Shown here: positions 8,212 to 16,573 of the stretch, one piece after another
How positions within the stretch are numbered: position 1 is the stretch's first letter
Layout of the letters: each line of letters begins with the position of its first letter
NCBI RefSeq assembly: GCF_012396185.1
Contig: NZ_JAAXOW010000001.1
Location: 186,001 to 250,000 of the forward strand
Length of the DNA stretch: 64,000 nucleotides
Direction of reading: 5' to 3'
DNA from: Sanguibacter hominis ATCC BAA-789
Lineage (GTDB): Bacteria > Actinomycetota > Actinomycetes > Actinomycetales > Cellulomonadaceae
Translations under genes and position numbers: made by a program
Notes under the pieces: generated by a model
Told to the model about the DNA's origin: nothing
The model's input: only the letters and a program-made list of their open reading frames with translations
Database searches by the model: none

Positions 8212-9156
8212 TCAGGCCTTCACGCCGCCGGCTGCCAGGTCGACCTGCCAGTAGCGCTGCAGCAGCAGGAAGAGCGCGACGAGCGGCACGATCGACAACA
8301 GCGCCCCCGTGATGACGAGCGTGTAGAGGGCCGGTTGGGACGCACCCTGGTTGAGCAGGCCTGAGAGCCCCACGGTGAGAGGGAAGAGCCGGTCGTCGCC
8401 GAGCATGATGTACGGCAGCATGAAGTTGTTCCAGATCGCGACGAACTGGAAGAGGAACACCGTCACGAGCCCGGGCAGCAGCATCGGGACGGCCACCTGC
8501 ACGAACGTGCGGGTCTCTCCAGCACCGTCGGTCCGCGCTGCCTCGATGACCTCGTCCGGCACGGCCGCCGCGGAGTAGATCCGTGCGAGGTAGATCCCGT
8601 ACGGGCTGATGATGCTCGGCAGGAGCACGGACCAGTAGGTGTTGGTCAGGCCGATCTGCGCGAGGAGCAGGTACTGCGGGATCGCCAGGACGACGCCAGG
8701 GACGAGCACGCCAGCGAGCAGCACGTTGAAGACGGCGGACTTGCCGCGGAACCGGTACTTGGCGAGCGCGTAGCCCGCGGTCGCGGACACGATGACCGAG
8801 AGGATCGCGCCGGCGCCGGCGTACAGGGCGGTGTTCGCCATCCAGCGCCAGAAGAGGCCGTCCCGATACTCGACGAGGTCGCGGACGTTGACGAGGAGAT
8901 GTCTCGACGGCGCGAACGTGAACGTCGAGAACAGCTCTGCGCCGGACTTCGTCGAGGCGACGAGGACCCAGGCGACGGGAAGGAGGCAGTACAAGGCACC
9001 GAGCAGCAGGATCGCGGTCGCGAAGAAGCTCGGCCGGTCGCCGCGGGTGCGGGAGCGTGCACGCGCTGCGCTGCGGTCCGACTCGGCCCGACGACGTGCG
9101 AGCGTCGAGGTGTCTGCGGTGTCCGCGAGCGCCGTGGTGGGGCTGTGGGGGGTCAT
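8212..9156 (-). CDS. Carbohydrate ABC transporter permease (MalG family)
   Basis: This 314-residue inner-membrane permease belongs to the MalG-like CUT1 group. It has about six hydrophobic segments and the EAA-type cytoplasmic loop EAARTDGAGETRTFVQVAVPMLLPG. The C-terminus QRYWQVDLAAGGVKA matches the family ending. ATG 9156 lies one base after the stop of the first permease and has GGAG at seven-base spacing; an upstream in-frame start would overlap the first permease and is not favoured. It pairs with the 9158-10135 permease. No ATPase gene is present in the locus, as usual for CUT1 systems that borrow a shared MsmK/MsiK-type ATPase encoded elsewhere. Confidence 0.92.
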   Translation of the reverse strand: MTPHSPTTALADTADTSTLARRRAESDRSAARARSRTRGDRPSFFATAILLLGALYCLLPVAWVLVASTKSGAELFSTFTFAPSRHLLVNVRDLVEYRDGLFWRWMANTALYAGAGAILSVIVSATAGYALAKYRFRGKSAVFNVLLAGVLVPGVVLAIPQYLLLAQIGLTNTYWSVLLPSIISPYGIYLARIYSAAAVPDEVIEAARTDGAGETRTFVQVAVPMLLPGLVTVFLFQFVAIWNNFMLPYIMLGDDRLFPLTVGLSGLLNQGASQPALYTLVITGALLSIVPLVALFLLLQRYWQVDLAAGGVKA

Positions 9157-9157
9157 G

Positions 9158-10135
9158 TCACTTCTCCTGACCGAAGGCGCGGCTCTGCACGAGGCGCAAG
9201 AAGCCGAACGAGAGCACGAACGTCGCGACGGCGATGATGACGGACGTGGCCGCGGCTGAGTAGATGTCACCGCGCGTGAACGCGTCGCGGTAGACCTTCA
9301 TGAGCGGGGTCCACGTGGTGGAGATCGTGTTGCTCAGCGGGCGCAGGGTGGTCGGCTCGGCGAACACCTGCAGGGTCGCGATCATCGAGAACACGAACGT
9401 CATGATGATCGACGGCAGCACCGACGGGACCTTGATCCGCCACGCGATCGCGACCTGGGTGCAGCCGTCGAGCTCGGCGGCCTCGTACAGCTCGCTGGGG
9501 ATCGCCTTGAGCGCCGTATAGATCACGACCATGTTGAAGCCCACGCCGCCCCACACTGCGATGTTCGCGACGGCGAAGATCACCAGGTCGGAGGAGAAGA
9601 GCGACGGCACGTCCCAGCCGAGACGGTCGAACACGTAGTAGAACGGGCTCACGCCCGGCAGGTAGAGGAACCCCCAGAGCAGCGAGGAGATCACCGCGGG
9701 CACCGCGTAGGGCAGGAAGATCGACACGCGGGAGAAGCCTCGGGCGCGGCTGCGTCGCGCGTCGAGCAGCAGCGCGAAGAGCAGAGCCAGACCGAGCATC
9801 ATCGGGACGACGAGCAACCCGTACATCCCGACCCTCCCGACGGACGCGAGGAACTCCGGGTCCGCGACGGCGTCGGCGTAGTTGGCGAAGCCGCTCCACA
9901 CCTCGGTGCGCGACCCCTTGCCAAGGCCGAGCCCGCTCACCTTCTCCGCACGGAAGCTGAGGTAGACCGCGTAGCCGATGGGCAGCGCGAGGAAGAGGGT
10001 GAACAGGACGATCGCAGGCGTGAGGAACGCCCAGGGTGCGGTCGCTCGCCGGAGGTTCCTCCGACGTCGGGCGGGTGGGGCCTCACGGCCCCCGGTCGCA
10101 GCGGCGTGTGCCGCCTGCGGGTGGGTGGTGCTCAC
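9158..10135 (-). CDS. Carbohydrate ABC transporter permease (MalF family)
   Basis: This 325-residue permease is the MalF-like partner. After a basic N-terminal tail come the first membrane segment (WAFLTPAIVLFTLFLALPIGYAVYLSF), five more hydrophobic segments and the EAA loop ELYEAAELDGCTQVAIAWRIKVPSVLP. GTG 10135 is preceded by GAAGGAG with a nine-base spacing. The gene lies 78 bases after the binding-protein gene, and a strong hairpin sits in that gap, which could lower permease expression relative to the binding protein. Confidence 0.92.
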   Translation of the reverse strand: MSTTHPQAAHAAATGGREAPPARRRRNLRRATAPWAFLTPAIVLFTLFLALPIGYAVYLSFRAEKVSGLGLGKGSRTEVWSGFANYADAVADPEFLASVGRVGMYGLLVVPMMLGLALLFALLLDARRSRARGFSRVSIFLPYAVPAVISSLLWGFLYLPGVSPFYYVFDRLGWDVPSLFSSDLVIFAVANIAVWGGVGFNMVVIYTALKAIPSELYEAAELDGCTQVAIAWRIKVPSVLPSIIMTFVFSMIATLQVFAEPTTLRPLSNTISTTWTPLMKVYRDAFTRGDIYSAAATSVIIAVATFVLSFGFLRLVQSRAFGQEK

Positions 10136-10177
10136 GGGGGCTGTCTCCTTCGACCTGAGCGAGCGTGAAAGTCGGGT

Positions 10178-10212
10178 GCGTCGGCGGCCGCCCGTGGGCG
10201 GCCGCCGAACGC
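10178..10212 (-). terminator. Intercistronic stem-loop between binding protein and permease genes
   Basis: A 13-bp GC-only stem (10181-10193 with 10196-10208), extended by GCG/CGC around a bulged A, begins immediately after the binding-protein stop codon. It lacks a T-run, so it more likely protects the upstream message or partially attenuates transcription than fully ends it. Confidence 0.6.
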
Positions 10213-10213
10213 A

Positions 10214-11542
10214 TCACTCGGTGACGTTGAAGCCCGAGCTCTTGAGATCGTCGAGCGTGATCTTCTGCATGGCGGTCACCGCCGTGACGAACGCCGACTT
10301 GGACCTCGACTCGGCGGCCTTGGCGAACTCGTCGTTGTAGGCCGAGTACGCGACGTTGACGTTCGGGCCGTACGTGAAGCTACCGGCGGTCTTCGCGGTC
10401 TCCCCCGCGATCGTGTAGAAGTCCTCCTGGTTCGAGAAGAACTCGGGCGGAGAGGCGAGCGCCTCGGCCTGGGCGACGGTGTTCGCCGGGTAGATGCCTG
10501 CCTCGGCGACGAGCGCGTTGACGGCCTCCTGGGAGGAGTTGAGCCACGAGACGAACGCGGCAGCCTGCTCGGGGTGCTTCGACTGCGACGTCACCGCGGT
10601 CGCGGAGCCGCCCCAGTTGCCGGTGGCCGGGTTCGCCGCGTCCCACTGGGGCATGGGCGCCATCTTCCACTTGCCTGCCGTGTCGGCGGCGTTGCCGGCG
10701 AGCACGCCGGGCGCCCACACTGCGGACAGCCAGCCGACCTCGGTGCCGTTGTTGAGCGCGGCGTTCCACTCGGGGGTGTACATCGGCTTGTTGTTGATCA
10801 CGCCTTCTTCGACGAGGCCGCCCCAGTACTCGGCGACCCGCTGGGTGGGCTCCGCGTCGACGTCGACGCTCCAGGCGTCTCCGTCGATCCCCCACCACGA
10901 GGCGCCGGCCTGCTGGGCGAGCCCGGTGAACCAGCCTGCGTCGTTGGCGGAGAAGGTGCCGAGGTAGACCTTGGGGTCGGCCTGGTGGATCTTGCGGGCG
11001 GCGTCGGCGTACTCGTCCCAGGTCGTGGGGACCTCGACACCGAGGTCCTCGAAGACGTCGGCGCGGTAGTAGAACTGCATCGGGCCGGAGTCCTGCGGCA
11101 CCGCGAAGACTGCTTCCGATCCGAGCGTGACCGCGTTCCAGACACCCTCGGGGTACTGAGCGGCGAGTCCCGGGTCGATCGCTGCGGAGATGTCCGCGAG
11201 CGCGTCGGCGGAGACCAGGGTCGGGATCTTCTGGTACTCGGCCTGCATGACGTCGGGGGCGCCGGAGCCAGCCTTGATCGCGGTGAGCAGCTTGGTGACG
11301 GCGGGGTCCCCTCCGTCCTGCTTGTTGACGGTGACCTGGATGTTCGGGTTGGCGTCGTTCCAGAGAGCGACGACCTTCTCCATGTTGGGTGCCCACGTCC
11401 AGAACGTGAGCTCGACCTTCTCCGCGGGCGCGCCTGCGGACGTGGTGGGTGCGGCGCTCTGGTCGCCTCCGCTGCACGCGGCGGTCAGCAGGGCGGTGGC
11501 TGCTAGGAGCGCAGCGGCCTTGGTGCCTGTGGTCAGGCGCAT
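10214..11542 (-). CDS. Sugar ABC transporter substrate-binding lipoprotein (family 1)
   Basis: This 442-residue exported lipoprotein has a signal peptide ending in the lipobox LLTAAC, followed by a Ser/Thr/Ala-rich linker. The mature part has the extracellular solute-binding family 1 look (VELTFWTWAPNMEKVVALWNDANPNIQV, later GNWGGSATAV and YSAYNDEFAKA). It probably captures a galactoside or oligosaccharide for the two permeases that follow. The ATG has AGGAGG four bases upstream. It is the first gene of the minus-strand operon. Its promoter region is shared with the divergent GH42 gene, and a LacI-type operator overlaps the predicted minus-10. Confidence 0.93.
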   Translation of the reverse strand: MRLTTGTKAAALLAATALLTAACSGGDQSAAPTTSAGAPAEKVELTFWTWAPNMEKVVALWNDANPNIQVTVNKQDGGDPAVTKLLTAIKAGSGAPDVMQAEYQKIPTLVSADALADISAAIDPGLAAQYPEGVWNAVTLGSEAVFAVPQDSGPMQFYYRADVFEDLGVEVPTTWDEYADAARKIHQADPKVYLGTFSANDAGWFTGLAQQAGASWWGIDGDAWSVDVDAEPTQRVAEYWGGLVEEGVINNKPMYTPEWNAALNNGTEVGWLSAVWAPGVLAGNAADTAGKWKMAPMPQWDAANPATGNWGGSATAVTSQSKHPEQAAAFVSWLNSSQEAVNALVAEAGIYPANTVAQAEALASPPEFFSNQEDFYTIAGETAKTAGSFTYGPNVNVAYSAYNDEFAKAAESRSKSAFVTAVTAMQKITLDDLKSSGFNVTE

Positions 11543-11615
11543 GAGTCCTCCTCGTCAAGGACCGTCGCGCTCCCTCAGCTTCGCTGCCGGGTGATGCACG
11601 ACGATGTGTGTGGGG

Positions 11616-11631
11616 CTGTGCACGGTCACAG
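11616..11631 (-). promoter_or_regulatory. LacI-type operator O1, sugar ABC operon side
   Basis: The plus-strand sequence is CTGTGCACGGTCACAG, a 16-bp palindrome with a central CpG as in LacI-family operators. Read on the minus strand it is identical to the second operator (11704-11719) except for one base. It overlaps the candidate minus-10 TACTGT of the ABC operon. Confidence 0.65.
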
Positions 11632-11658
11632 TAGCGCTCACACCCGAACACTTGTCAA
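11628..11658 (-). promoter_or_regulatory. Candidate promoter of the sugar ABC operon
   Basis: Minus strand: perfect minus-35 TTGACA at 11658-11653 and minus-10-like TACTGT at 11633-11628, with a 19-base spacer. An AGCGCT core (11633-11638) lies in the spacer. Confidence 0.45.
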
Positions 11659-11682
11659 CAGCGTTCACCGTAGTGTTATCTA
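11652..11682 (+). promoter_or_regulatory. Candidate promoter of the GH42 beta-galactosidase gene
   Basis: Plus strand: minus-35 TTGTCA at 11652-11657 (one mismatch to consensus) and extended minus-10 TGTTATCTA at 11674-11682, with a 19-base spacer. The minus-35 overlaps the minus-35 of the divergent operon. An inverted repeat AACACT/AGTGTT (11647-11652, 11672-11677) brackets it. Confidence 0.45.
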
Positions 11683-11703
11683 GGTCTGCGCGGCCAATGA
11701 TGA

Positions 11704-11719
11704 CTGTGATCGTGCACAG
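11704..11719 (+). promoter_or_regulatory. LacI-type operator O2, beta-galactosidase side
   Basis: The sequence is CTGTGATCGTGCACAG, palindromic outside the centre with a central CpG. It would lie about +16 to +31 from the predicted start of the GH42 transcript and ends 20 bases before the ATG, a position suited to blocking elongation or initiation. Confidence 0.65.
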
Positions 11720-11739
11720 GAATGCACCGAAGGAGCGAC

Positions 11740-13854
11740 ATGACCTCGAACCACTACCCGGACATGGGCCCCGCCTACGGCGGCTGGCTGCCCGGCGTCG
11801 GGCAGATCTGCTACGGAGGTGACTACAACCCCGAGCAGTGGCCCGAGGAGGTCTGGCACGAGGACGTGGCACTCATGCGCCAGGCCGGCGTGAACCTCGT
11901 GAGCATCGGCATCTGGAGCTGGGCCTTGCTCGAGCCGAGGGAAGGCGAGTACGACTTCGGTTGGCTGGACAGGCTGCTCGACCTGCTCCACGCCCACGGG
12001 ATCCATGCAGACCTCGGCACGCCCACGGCGTCACCGCCGGCCTGGTTCTTCCACACCTACCCCGACGCGCGCGTCGTGACGCGCGACGGGACCACGCTGG
12101 GGTTCGGGTCACGCGGCATGGCCGCACCGTCGCACCCCGCCTACCGTCAGGCGGCCGTGCGCATCGCCGACCGGCTCGCCGAGCGCTACCACGCCCACCC
12201 CGCCGTCGTGCTGTGGCACGTCCACAACGAGTACGGCGCGCCCGTCTCCGAGGACTACTCGCCCGCGAGCACCACCGCGTTCCGAGCGTGGCTCGAGCAG
12301 CGCTACGGCACGCTCGACGAGCTGAACGCCGCGTGGGGAACGCGGTTCTGGGGCCAGGTCTACGGCGCGTGGGAGCACGTCGGCGTCCCCGCCGCGACGC
12401 CGACCGTCGCCAACCCGGCCCAGCGCCTCGACTTCGCCCGGTTCACGAACGACGCGCTCCTCGCGTGCTTCACCGCAGAGCGCGACGCGATCCGCGCGCA
12501 CTCCGACCTGCCCGTCACGACCAACTTCATGGCGGCGTCGTGCCCCGCGACCGACCTCTGGGCGTGGGGCCGCGAGGTCGACATCGTCTCGAACGACCAT
12601 TACCTGACCGCCGCCGACCCCCGCGGCGAGGTCGGGCTGGCGCTCGCCGCGGACCTCACGAGGTCCGTGGCGGGCGGCAAGCCCTGGATGCTCCTGGAGC
12701 ACTCACCCTCCGGCGTCAACTGGCAGCCCCGCAACGTGGCGAAGCGCCCTGGCGAGATGCGCCGCAACGCGTTCTCCCACCTCGGGCGCGGCGCCGACGC
12801 CATCATGTTCTTCCAGTGGCGCGCCTCCCGCTCCGGCGCTGAGAAGTTCCACGGCGCGATGGTGCCGCACGCGGGCACGACGAGCCGTGTGTGGCACGAG
12901 GTCGTCGACCTCGGCACCGAGCTGGCGTCGCTCGCCGAGGTCCGCGGCTCGCGCGTCCGCGCGGACGTCGCGATCCTCTGGGACCAGGAGTCGATGTGGG
13001 CGCAAGGCCTCGAGTGGCGCCCGTCCGTGGACGTCGACGCGCTCGAACGCATCACGACGTTCTACGACCGGTTCTGGCGCGACGGCGTGGCCGTCGACTT
13101 CGCCCACCCGAGCCAGGACCTCTCCGGGTACCGCCTGGTCGTCGCGCCGTCGTCCTACCTCCTGACCGCGGACGACGCTGCCAACCTCACTGCGTACGTC
13201 GAGGGGGGCGGCACGCTTCTCGTCTCGTTCTTCTCCGGGATCGTCGACGAGAACGACGCCGTCCACCCGGGCGGCTTCCTCGCTCCCCTGCGCCGCGCTC
13301 TCGGCGTCACGGTCGAGGAGTTCCTCCCCCTCCGCGAAGGCGAGACGCTGCAGGTCGCGCTCGACGGCGGCACGTCCGCGCCGGGCCTCACGGGGGTCGT
13401 GACCGGCGACGTCTGGGCCGACGACGTCGCGGTCGAGGGCGCCACCGTCGTCGGGACCTACGTCGACGGCCCCAAGCCGGGCGGCGCCGCCGTCACTCGC
13501 CACAGGCTCGGCAACGGCGTCGGCTGGTACGTCTCCACGAGGCTCGACGTCGACACGCTCGCGAGCGTGCTCGCCCCGGCCTACGCCGACGCAGGGATCG
13601 ACACGCCCGGACGTCCTGAGGGCCTCGAGGTCATGCGTCGGCACGGTGACGACGCGGACTACCTCGTCGCGGTCAACCACACCCCCGTCGACCACGAGCT
13701 CCCGCTCGACGCCCCCGCGACCGACCTCCTGACGCGCGACACGCTCGAGCGCACGTGCGTCGTCCCAGCGGGTGGTGTCCGTGCGCTGCGGCTCCCCCAG
13801 CAGCTCGCCGCTCCTGGCGCCCACGCTCCCTCGGGGAGCAGCACGCGCGGGTGA
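11740..13854 (+). CDS. GH42 beta-galactosidase
   Basis: This 704-residue cytosolic glycoside hydrolase of family 42 hydrolyses terminal beta-galactosides. The N-terminal barrel begins YGGDYNPEQW. The acid/base is Glu164 in VHNEYGAP, and the nucleophile is Glu320 in LLEHSPSGVNW. A trimerisation domain (SYLLTADDAANLTAYVEGGGTLLVSFFSGIVDE region) and a small C-terminal beta domain follow. Length fits the family (about 650-700). No signal peptide is seen, so substrate must be imported, consistent with the divergent ABC importer. ATG 11740 is chosen over an upstream in-frame start because it has GAAGGAG at four-base spacing. Lactose, galacto-oligosaccharides or galactan fragments are all possible substrates. 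Confidence 0.95.
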   Translation: MTSNHYPDMGPAYGGWLPGVGQICYGGDYNPEQWPEEVWHEDVALMRQAGVNLVSIGIWSWALLEPREGEYDFGWLDRLLDLLHAHGIHADLGTPTASPPAWFFHTYPDARVVTRDGTTLGFGSRGMAAPSHPAYRQAAVRIADRLAERYHAHPAVVLWHVHNEYGAPVSEDYSPASTTAFRAWLEQRYGTLDELNAAWGTRFWGQVYGAWEHVGVPAATPTVANPAQRLDFARFTNDALLACFTAERDAIRAHSDLPVTTNFMAASCPATDLWAWGREVDIVSNDHYLTAADPRGEVGLALAADLTRSVAGGKPWMLLEHSPSGVNWQPRNVAKRPGEMRRNAFSHLGRGADAIMFFQWRASRSGAEKFHGAMVPHAGTTSRVWHEVVDLGTELASLAEVRGSRVRADVAILWDQESMWAQGLEWRPSVDVDALERITTFYDRFWRDGVAVDFAHPSQDLSGYRLVVAPSSYLLTADDAANLTAYVEGGGTLLVSFFSGIVDENDAVHPGGFLAPLRRALGVTVEEFLPLREGETLQVALDGGTSAPGLTGVVTGDVWADDVAVEGATVVGTYVDGPKPGGAAVTRHRLGNGVGWYVSTRLDVDTLASVLAPAYADAGIDTPGRPEGLEVMRRHGDDADYLVAVNHTPVDHELPLDAPATDLLTRDTLERTCVVPAGGVRALRLPQQLAAPGAHAPSGSSTRG

Positions 13855-13888
13855 CGACCCCATACGAGCCGGAGGCACTCTCGTCCGT

Positions 13889-14626
13889 TCACAGCGCCGC
13901 GAGAAAGTCCTCGACGGCCGAGCAGAAGGCCTCCGGCTCGTCCCTCCGTACGCAGTGCCCCGCCCCCGGGACCACCACGCGACGGACGAGAGGGCTACGT
14001 GGAGCGGCAGGGCTCATCGTGGGCCCCGGAGGGACCACGACGAGCGTGGGCACCCCGATCGTGTCCCACAGCGCGTCCCACTCACCGCGGACAGCGAGTC
14101 CGCCGGTCACGGCCTCGCGGTCCACCCGCGCCTTCGAGTCGGCCCACGCGTCGATCTCGGCATGGCTCCAGCGCGTCTGCGCGCGCATCCGCTCCACCTG
14201 ACCGTCCCGGTCGGCCATCGCGTCCAGGAAAGCGAGGTTCCCCGCCACGAAGCGTTCCGTGTCCGAGGGGTCCAGAGGCGACGTCGGGTCCTCGAGGACG
14301 AGGGCGCGCACCGCCCCGGGGCGCCGGAGCGCCGCCCGGAGGGCAAGGTTCCCCCCGAGCGAGTGCCCCAGGAGGACGACCGGGGCCGGCTGCTCGTCGA
14401 GGAGCGCGACGACGTCGTCGAGCATGACCTCCGTGGCCCGCGGCCGCTCGTCCTGCGTGAGACGGGGCGAGCGGCCGTGCCCGCGCAGGTCCACTGCCAG
14501 GAGGTCCCATACCGCGCCCCACCGCTCGACGAGGTCCGGCCAGGTGGTGCCGTCCTCCGTCATCCCGTGCAGGAGCAGCATGCGGGGAGCTTGCGGGGTG
14601 CCGTACCGGTGAACGTGCAGGTCCAT
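13889..14626 (-). CDS. Alpha/beta-fold hydrolase
   Basis: This 245-residue alpha/beta hydrolase shows the oxyanion-hole segment LLLHGMTEDG near the N-terminus, DLRGHGRSP, the nucleophile elbow GHSLGG and the catalytic His in GAGHCVRRDEPEAF. A cap region lies between. Substrate is unknown; the family includes esterases, lactonases and C-C hydrolases. The ATG at 14626 is preferred over GTG 14656 because the family fold starts there and a TACGCT hexamer seven bases upstream could drive a leaderless message. The gene converges on the GH42 gene with only 34 bases between the stops. Confidence 0.85.
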   Translation of the reverse strand: MDLHVHRYGTPQAPRMLLLHGMTEDGTTWPDLVERWGAVWDLLAVDLRGHGRSPRLTQDERPRATEVMLDDVVALLDEQPAPVVLLGHSLGGNLALRAALRRPGAVRALVLEDPTSPLDPSDTERFVAGNLAFLDAMADRDGQVERMRAQTRWSHAEIDAWADSKARVDREAVTGGLAVRGEWDALWDTIGVPTLVVVPPGPTMSPAAPRSPLVRRVVVPGAGHCVRRDEPEAFCSAVEDFLAAL

Positions 14627-14671
14627 GCCCTGCAGCGTAGGGGTAGCGCCTGACACTCCGGGGGCGCGGTG

Positions 14672-15460
14672 CTAGCTCGGGGCGTCCGCGTCGCCCGCTC
14701 TGGCGACGGCGCGACCGTCCGCGAGTCCGCGTGCGTATGCCTCGGCCGTCCCTTCGGCGAACAGGTCGTCCGCCCCGAGGCGCGGCAGGACGCGGGCTCC
14801 CGGGCCGTCGTCGTCCGTGACGAGGTGGCCGAGACCACGGACGATCGCGACGGGACGCCCTGTGACCTTGCCCTTGGCGAGGTCTGCGGCCGCGGCGATC
14901 TCGTCGGCGACGGCGCGCACGGTCATCCCCAGCTCGCGGCCCGCGCTGTCGCGGCGGCCGCGCTCGTCCTCGACGACGCGCACGCCTGCCGCACCGATCG
15001 CGAGGTCGACGAGGCCGTCGCGCCACACGCGCCCGGCCGTGTCCGTCACGACGACGCCGACACGCACACCGAGGAGCGCGCGCAGCCCCACGCGCAGCCG
15101 CGCCGCGGACGCGTCCGGGTCGAGCGGGAGCAGCAGCACCGTGCCCTCGGGCGTGTTGGACGCGTCGACGCCTGCCGCCGCCATGACGAGCCCGAGCCGG
15201 TTCTCGACGATGCGCAGCGGCGGTCCGCCCGGCCGCTCGCGCGTCGCGACGACGCGCACGGTCTCCGCGGTGATCGCGTCCTCCCGGTCGTCGGCCGCGA
15301 CGACGCGCCCCTCGGCCTTCGACACGATCTTGCTCGCGACGACGACGACGTCACCATCCGCGAGGTCCGGGCACGCTGACGCGACGATCGCCGCGAGGTC
15401 GTCTCCCGTGGTGACCTCGGGCACGCCGTCGGACGCCCAGATCTGGAAGCCGGCGCTCAC
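14672..15460 (-). CDS. cofE: Coenzyme F420-0:L-glutamate ligase (CofE type)
   Basis: This 262-residue protein matches the F420 gamma-glutamyl ligase domain throughout. It attaches gamma-linked glutamates to F420-0 using GTP, finishing the F420 coenzyme side chain. Visible family segments are [89 protein letters not shown] and [28 protein letters not shown], listed here as separate motifs. Mycobacterial FbiB carries an additional C-terminal nitroreductase-like domain that is absent here, so this is a stand-alone CofE. The GTG start overlaps the upstream LLM gene's TGA by four bases (GTGA), implying translational coupling. Confidence 0.9.
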   Translation of the reverse strand: MSAGFQIWASDGVPEVTTGDDLAAIVASACPDLADGDVVVVASKIVSKAEGRVVAADDREDAITAETVRVVATRERPGGPPLRIVENRLGLVMAAAGVDASNTPEGTVLLLPLDPDASAARLRVGLRALLGVRVGVVVTDTAGRVWRDGLVDLAIGAAGVRVVEDERGRRDSAGRELGMTVRAVADEIAAAADLAKGKVTGRPVAIVRGLGHLVTDDDGPGARVLPRLGADDLFAEGTAEAYARGLADGRAVARAGDADAPS

Positions 15461-16455
15461 CGCGAGAGCTTGGGCAGCACGTCCTTGGCGAACACGTCGA
15501 TCCACTCGCGCTGGTTGCGGCCCACGTTGTGCAGGTAGATGCGGTCGAAGCCCAGGTCGACGTACTTCTGGATGTTCGCGCGGTGCACGTCCGGGTCGGA
15601 CGAGATGACCATGCGGCCCTCGAAGTCCTCGGGCCGCACCAGCCGGGCGATCTGCTCGAACTCGAACGGCGAACGGATGTCCGCCTTCGGGAACTTCATG
15701 CCGCCGTTCGGCCACTCCGTCATCGCGTTCGCGAGCGCCTCCTCGTCGGTCGGAGCCCAGGACAGGTGGATCTGCAGCACCTTCGGCATCGACTCCGGGT
15801 CACGGCCCGACTCGCGCGCGCCGTCGTCGAACTTGCCGAACAGCATCGAGATCTTCTCGAGCGGCGCGCCCACCGTGATGAGCCCGTCCGCGTACTTGCC
15901 CGCGCGCTTCGCCGTCACCGGGCCGGCGGTCGCGACGAGGATCTCCGGCGGGACCTCCGGCATGGTCCACAGGCGCGTCGACTCGAGCTTGTAGAACTGG
16001 CCCGAGTGCTTCGTGTCCTTGCCCGCGAGCGACGCCGCGAAGAGCTTCTTGATGATCTCGATCGCCTCGAACATGCGGTTGATCCGCTCGGGCGCCTCAG
16101 GCCAGTACTGGCCGACGATGTGCTCGTTGAGCGCCTCCCCCGAGCCGAGGCCCAGCCAGTGCCGTCCCGGGTACATCGCGGCGAGCGTCGCGCTCGCCTG
16201 CGCGACCATCGCCGGGTGCCAGCGGAACGTCGGCGCCGTCACGCCAGGCCCGATGTCGCCGCGCGTACGCTCGCCGAGCGCGGAGAGCACGTTCCACACG
16301 AACGCGCTCTGCCCCTGCTGCGGGACCCACGGCTGGAAGTGGTCGGCAGCCATGACACCGGAGAAGCCGAGCGACTCCGCGTACGCGGACAGCTCGATGA
16401 TCTCGGTGGGGTGGAACTGCTCGAGCATGGCGGCGTAGCCGATGGTCAGGTCCAT
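15457..16455 (-). CDS. F420-dependent glucose-6-phosphate dehydrogenase-like LLM oxidoreductase
   Basis: This 332-residue luciferase-like monooxygenase-fold enzyme is close to the FGD group. Residues D38-H39 and W43 in ADHFQPW and Glu107 in GSGEALNE match the FGD F420-contact and catalytic positions. FGD oxidises glucose-6-phosphate while reducing F420. Residues that bind the sugar phosphate cannot be confirmed by eye, so it could be a paralogue with another alcohol substrate. It is the first gene of a two-gene unit with cofE. Its ATG is preceded by TAGGCT and exactly six bases (16462-16467), predicting a leaderless transcript. Confidence 0.88.
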   Translation of the reverse strand: MDLTIGYAAMLEQFHPTEIIELSAYAESLGFSGVMAADHFQPWVPQQGQSAFVWNVLSALGERTRGDIGPGVTAPTFRWHPAMVAQASATLAAMYPGRHWLGLGSGEALNEHIVGQYWPEAPERINRMFEAIEIIKKLFAASLAGKDTKHSGQFYKLESTRLWTMPEVPPEILVATAGPVTAKRAGKYADGLITVGAPLEKISMLFGKFDDGARESGRDPESMPKVLQIHLSWAPTDEEALANAMTEWPNGGMKFPKADIRSPFEFEQIARLVRPEDFEGRMVISSDPDVHRANIQKYVDLGFDRIYLHNVGRNQREWIDVFAKDVLPKLSR

Positions 16456-16461
16456 GAGCCG

Positions 16462-16467
16462 AGCCTA
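16462..16467 (-). promoter_or_regulatory. Candidate leaderless minus-10 for LLM-cofE unit
   Basis: TAGGCT on the minus strand followed by six bases and the ATG at 16455. Transcription starting about seven bases after the hexamer would begin at the start codon. Confidence 0.5.
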
Positions 16468-16573
16468 GCTGCCGACCCCGACACGTGCCCCGGCACGATG
16501 CGCCGAAGCCTCGGCGCGCCTCGCTCGTGCAGAGTTGCCCACCAGCCCCCCGGATCTGGGATCATGGGTTCTC

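Noticed and set aside
11616-11631. CTGTGCACGGTCACAG as a Crp site
   Set aside because: The arms are spaced two bases too close for the TGTGA-N6-TCACA consensus; central CpG and pairing with a second copy fit a LacI operator better.
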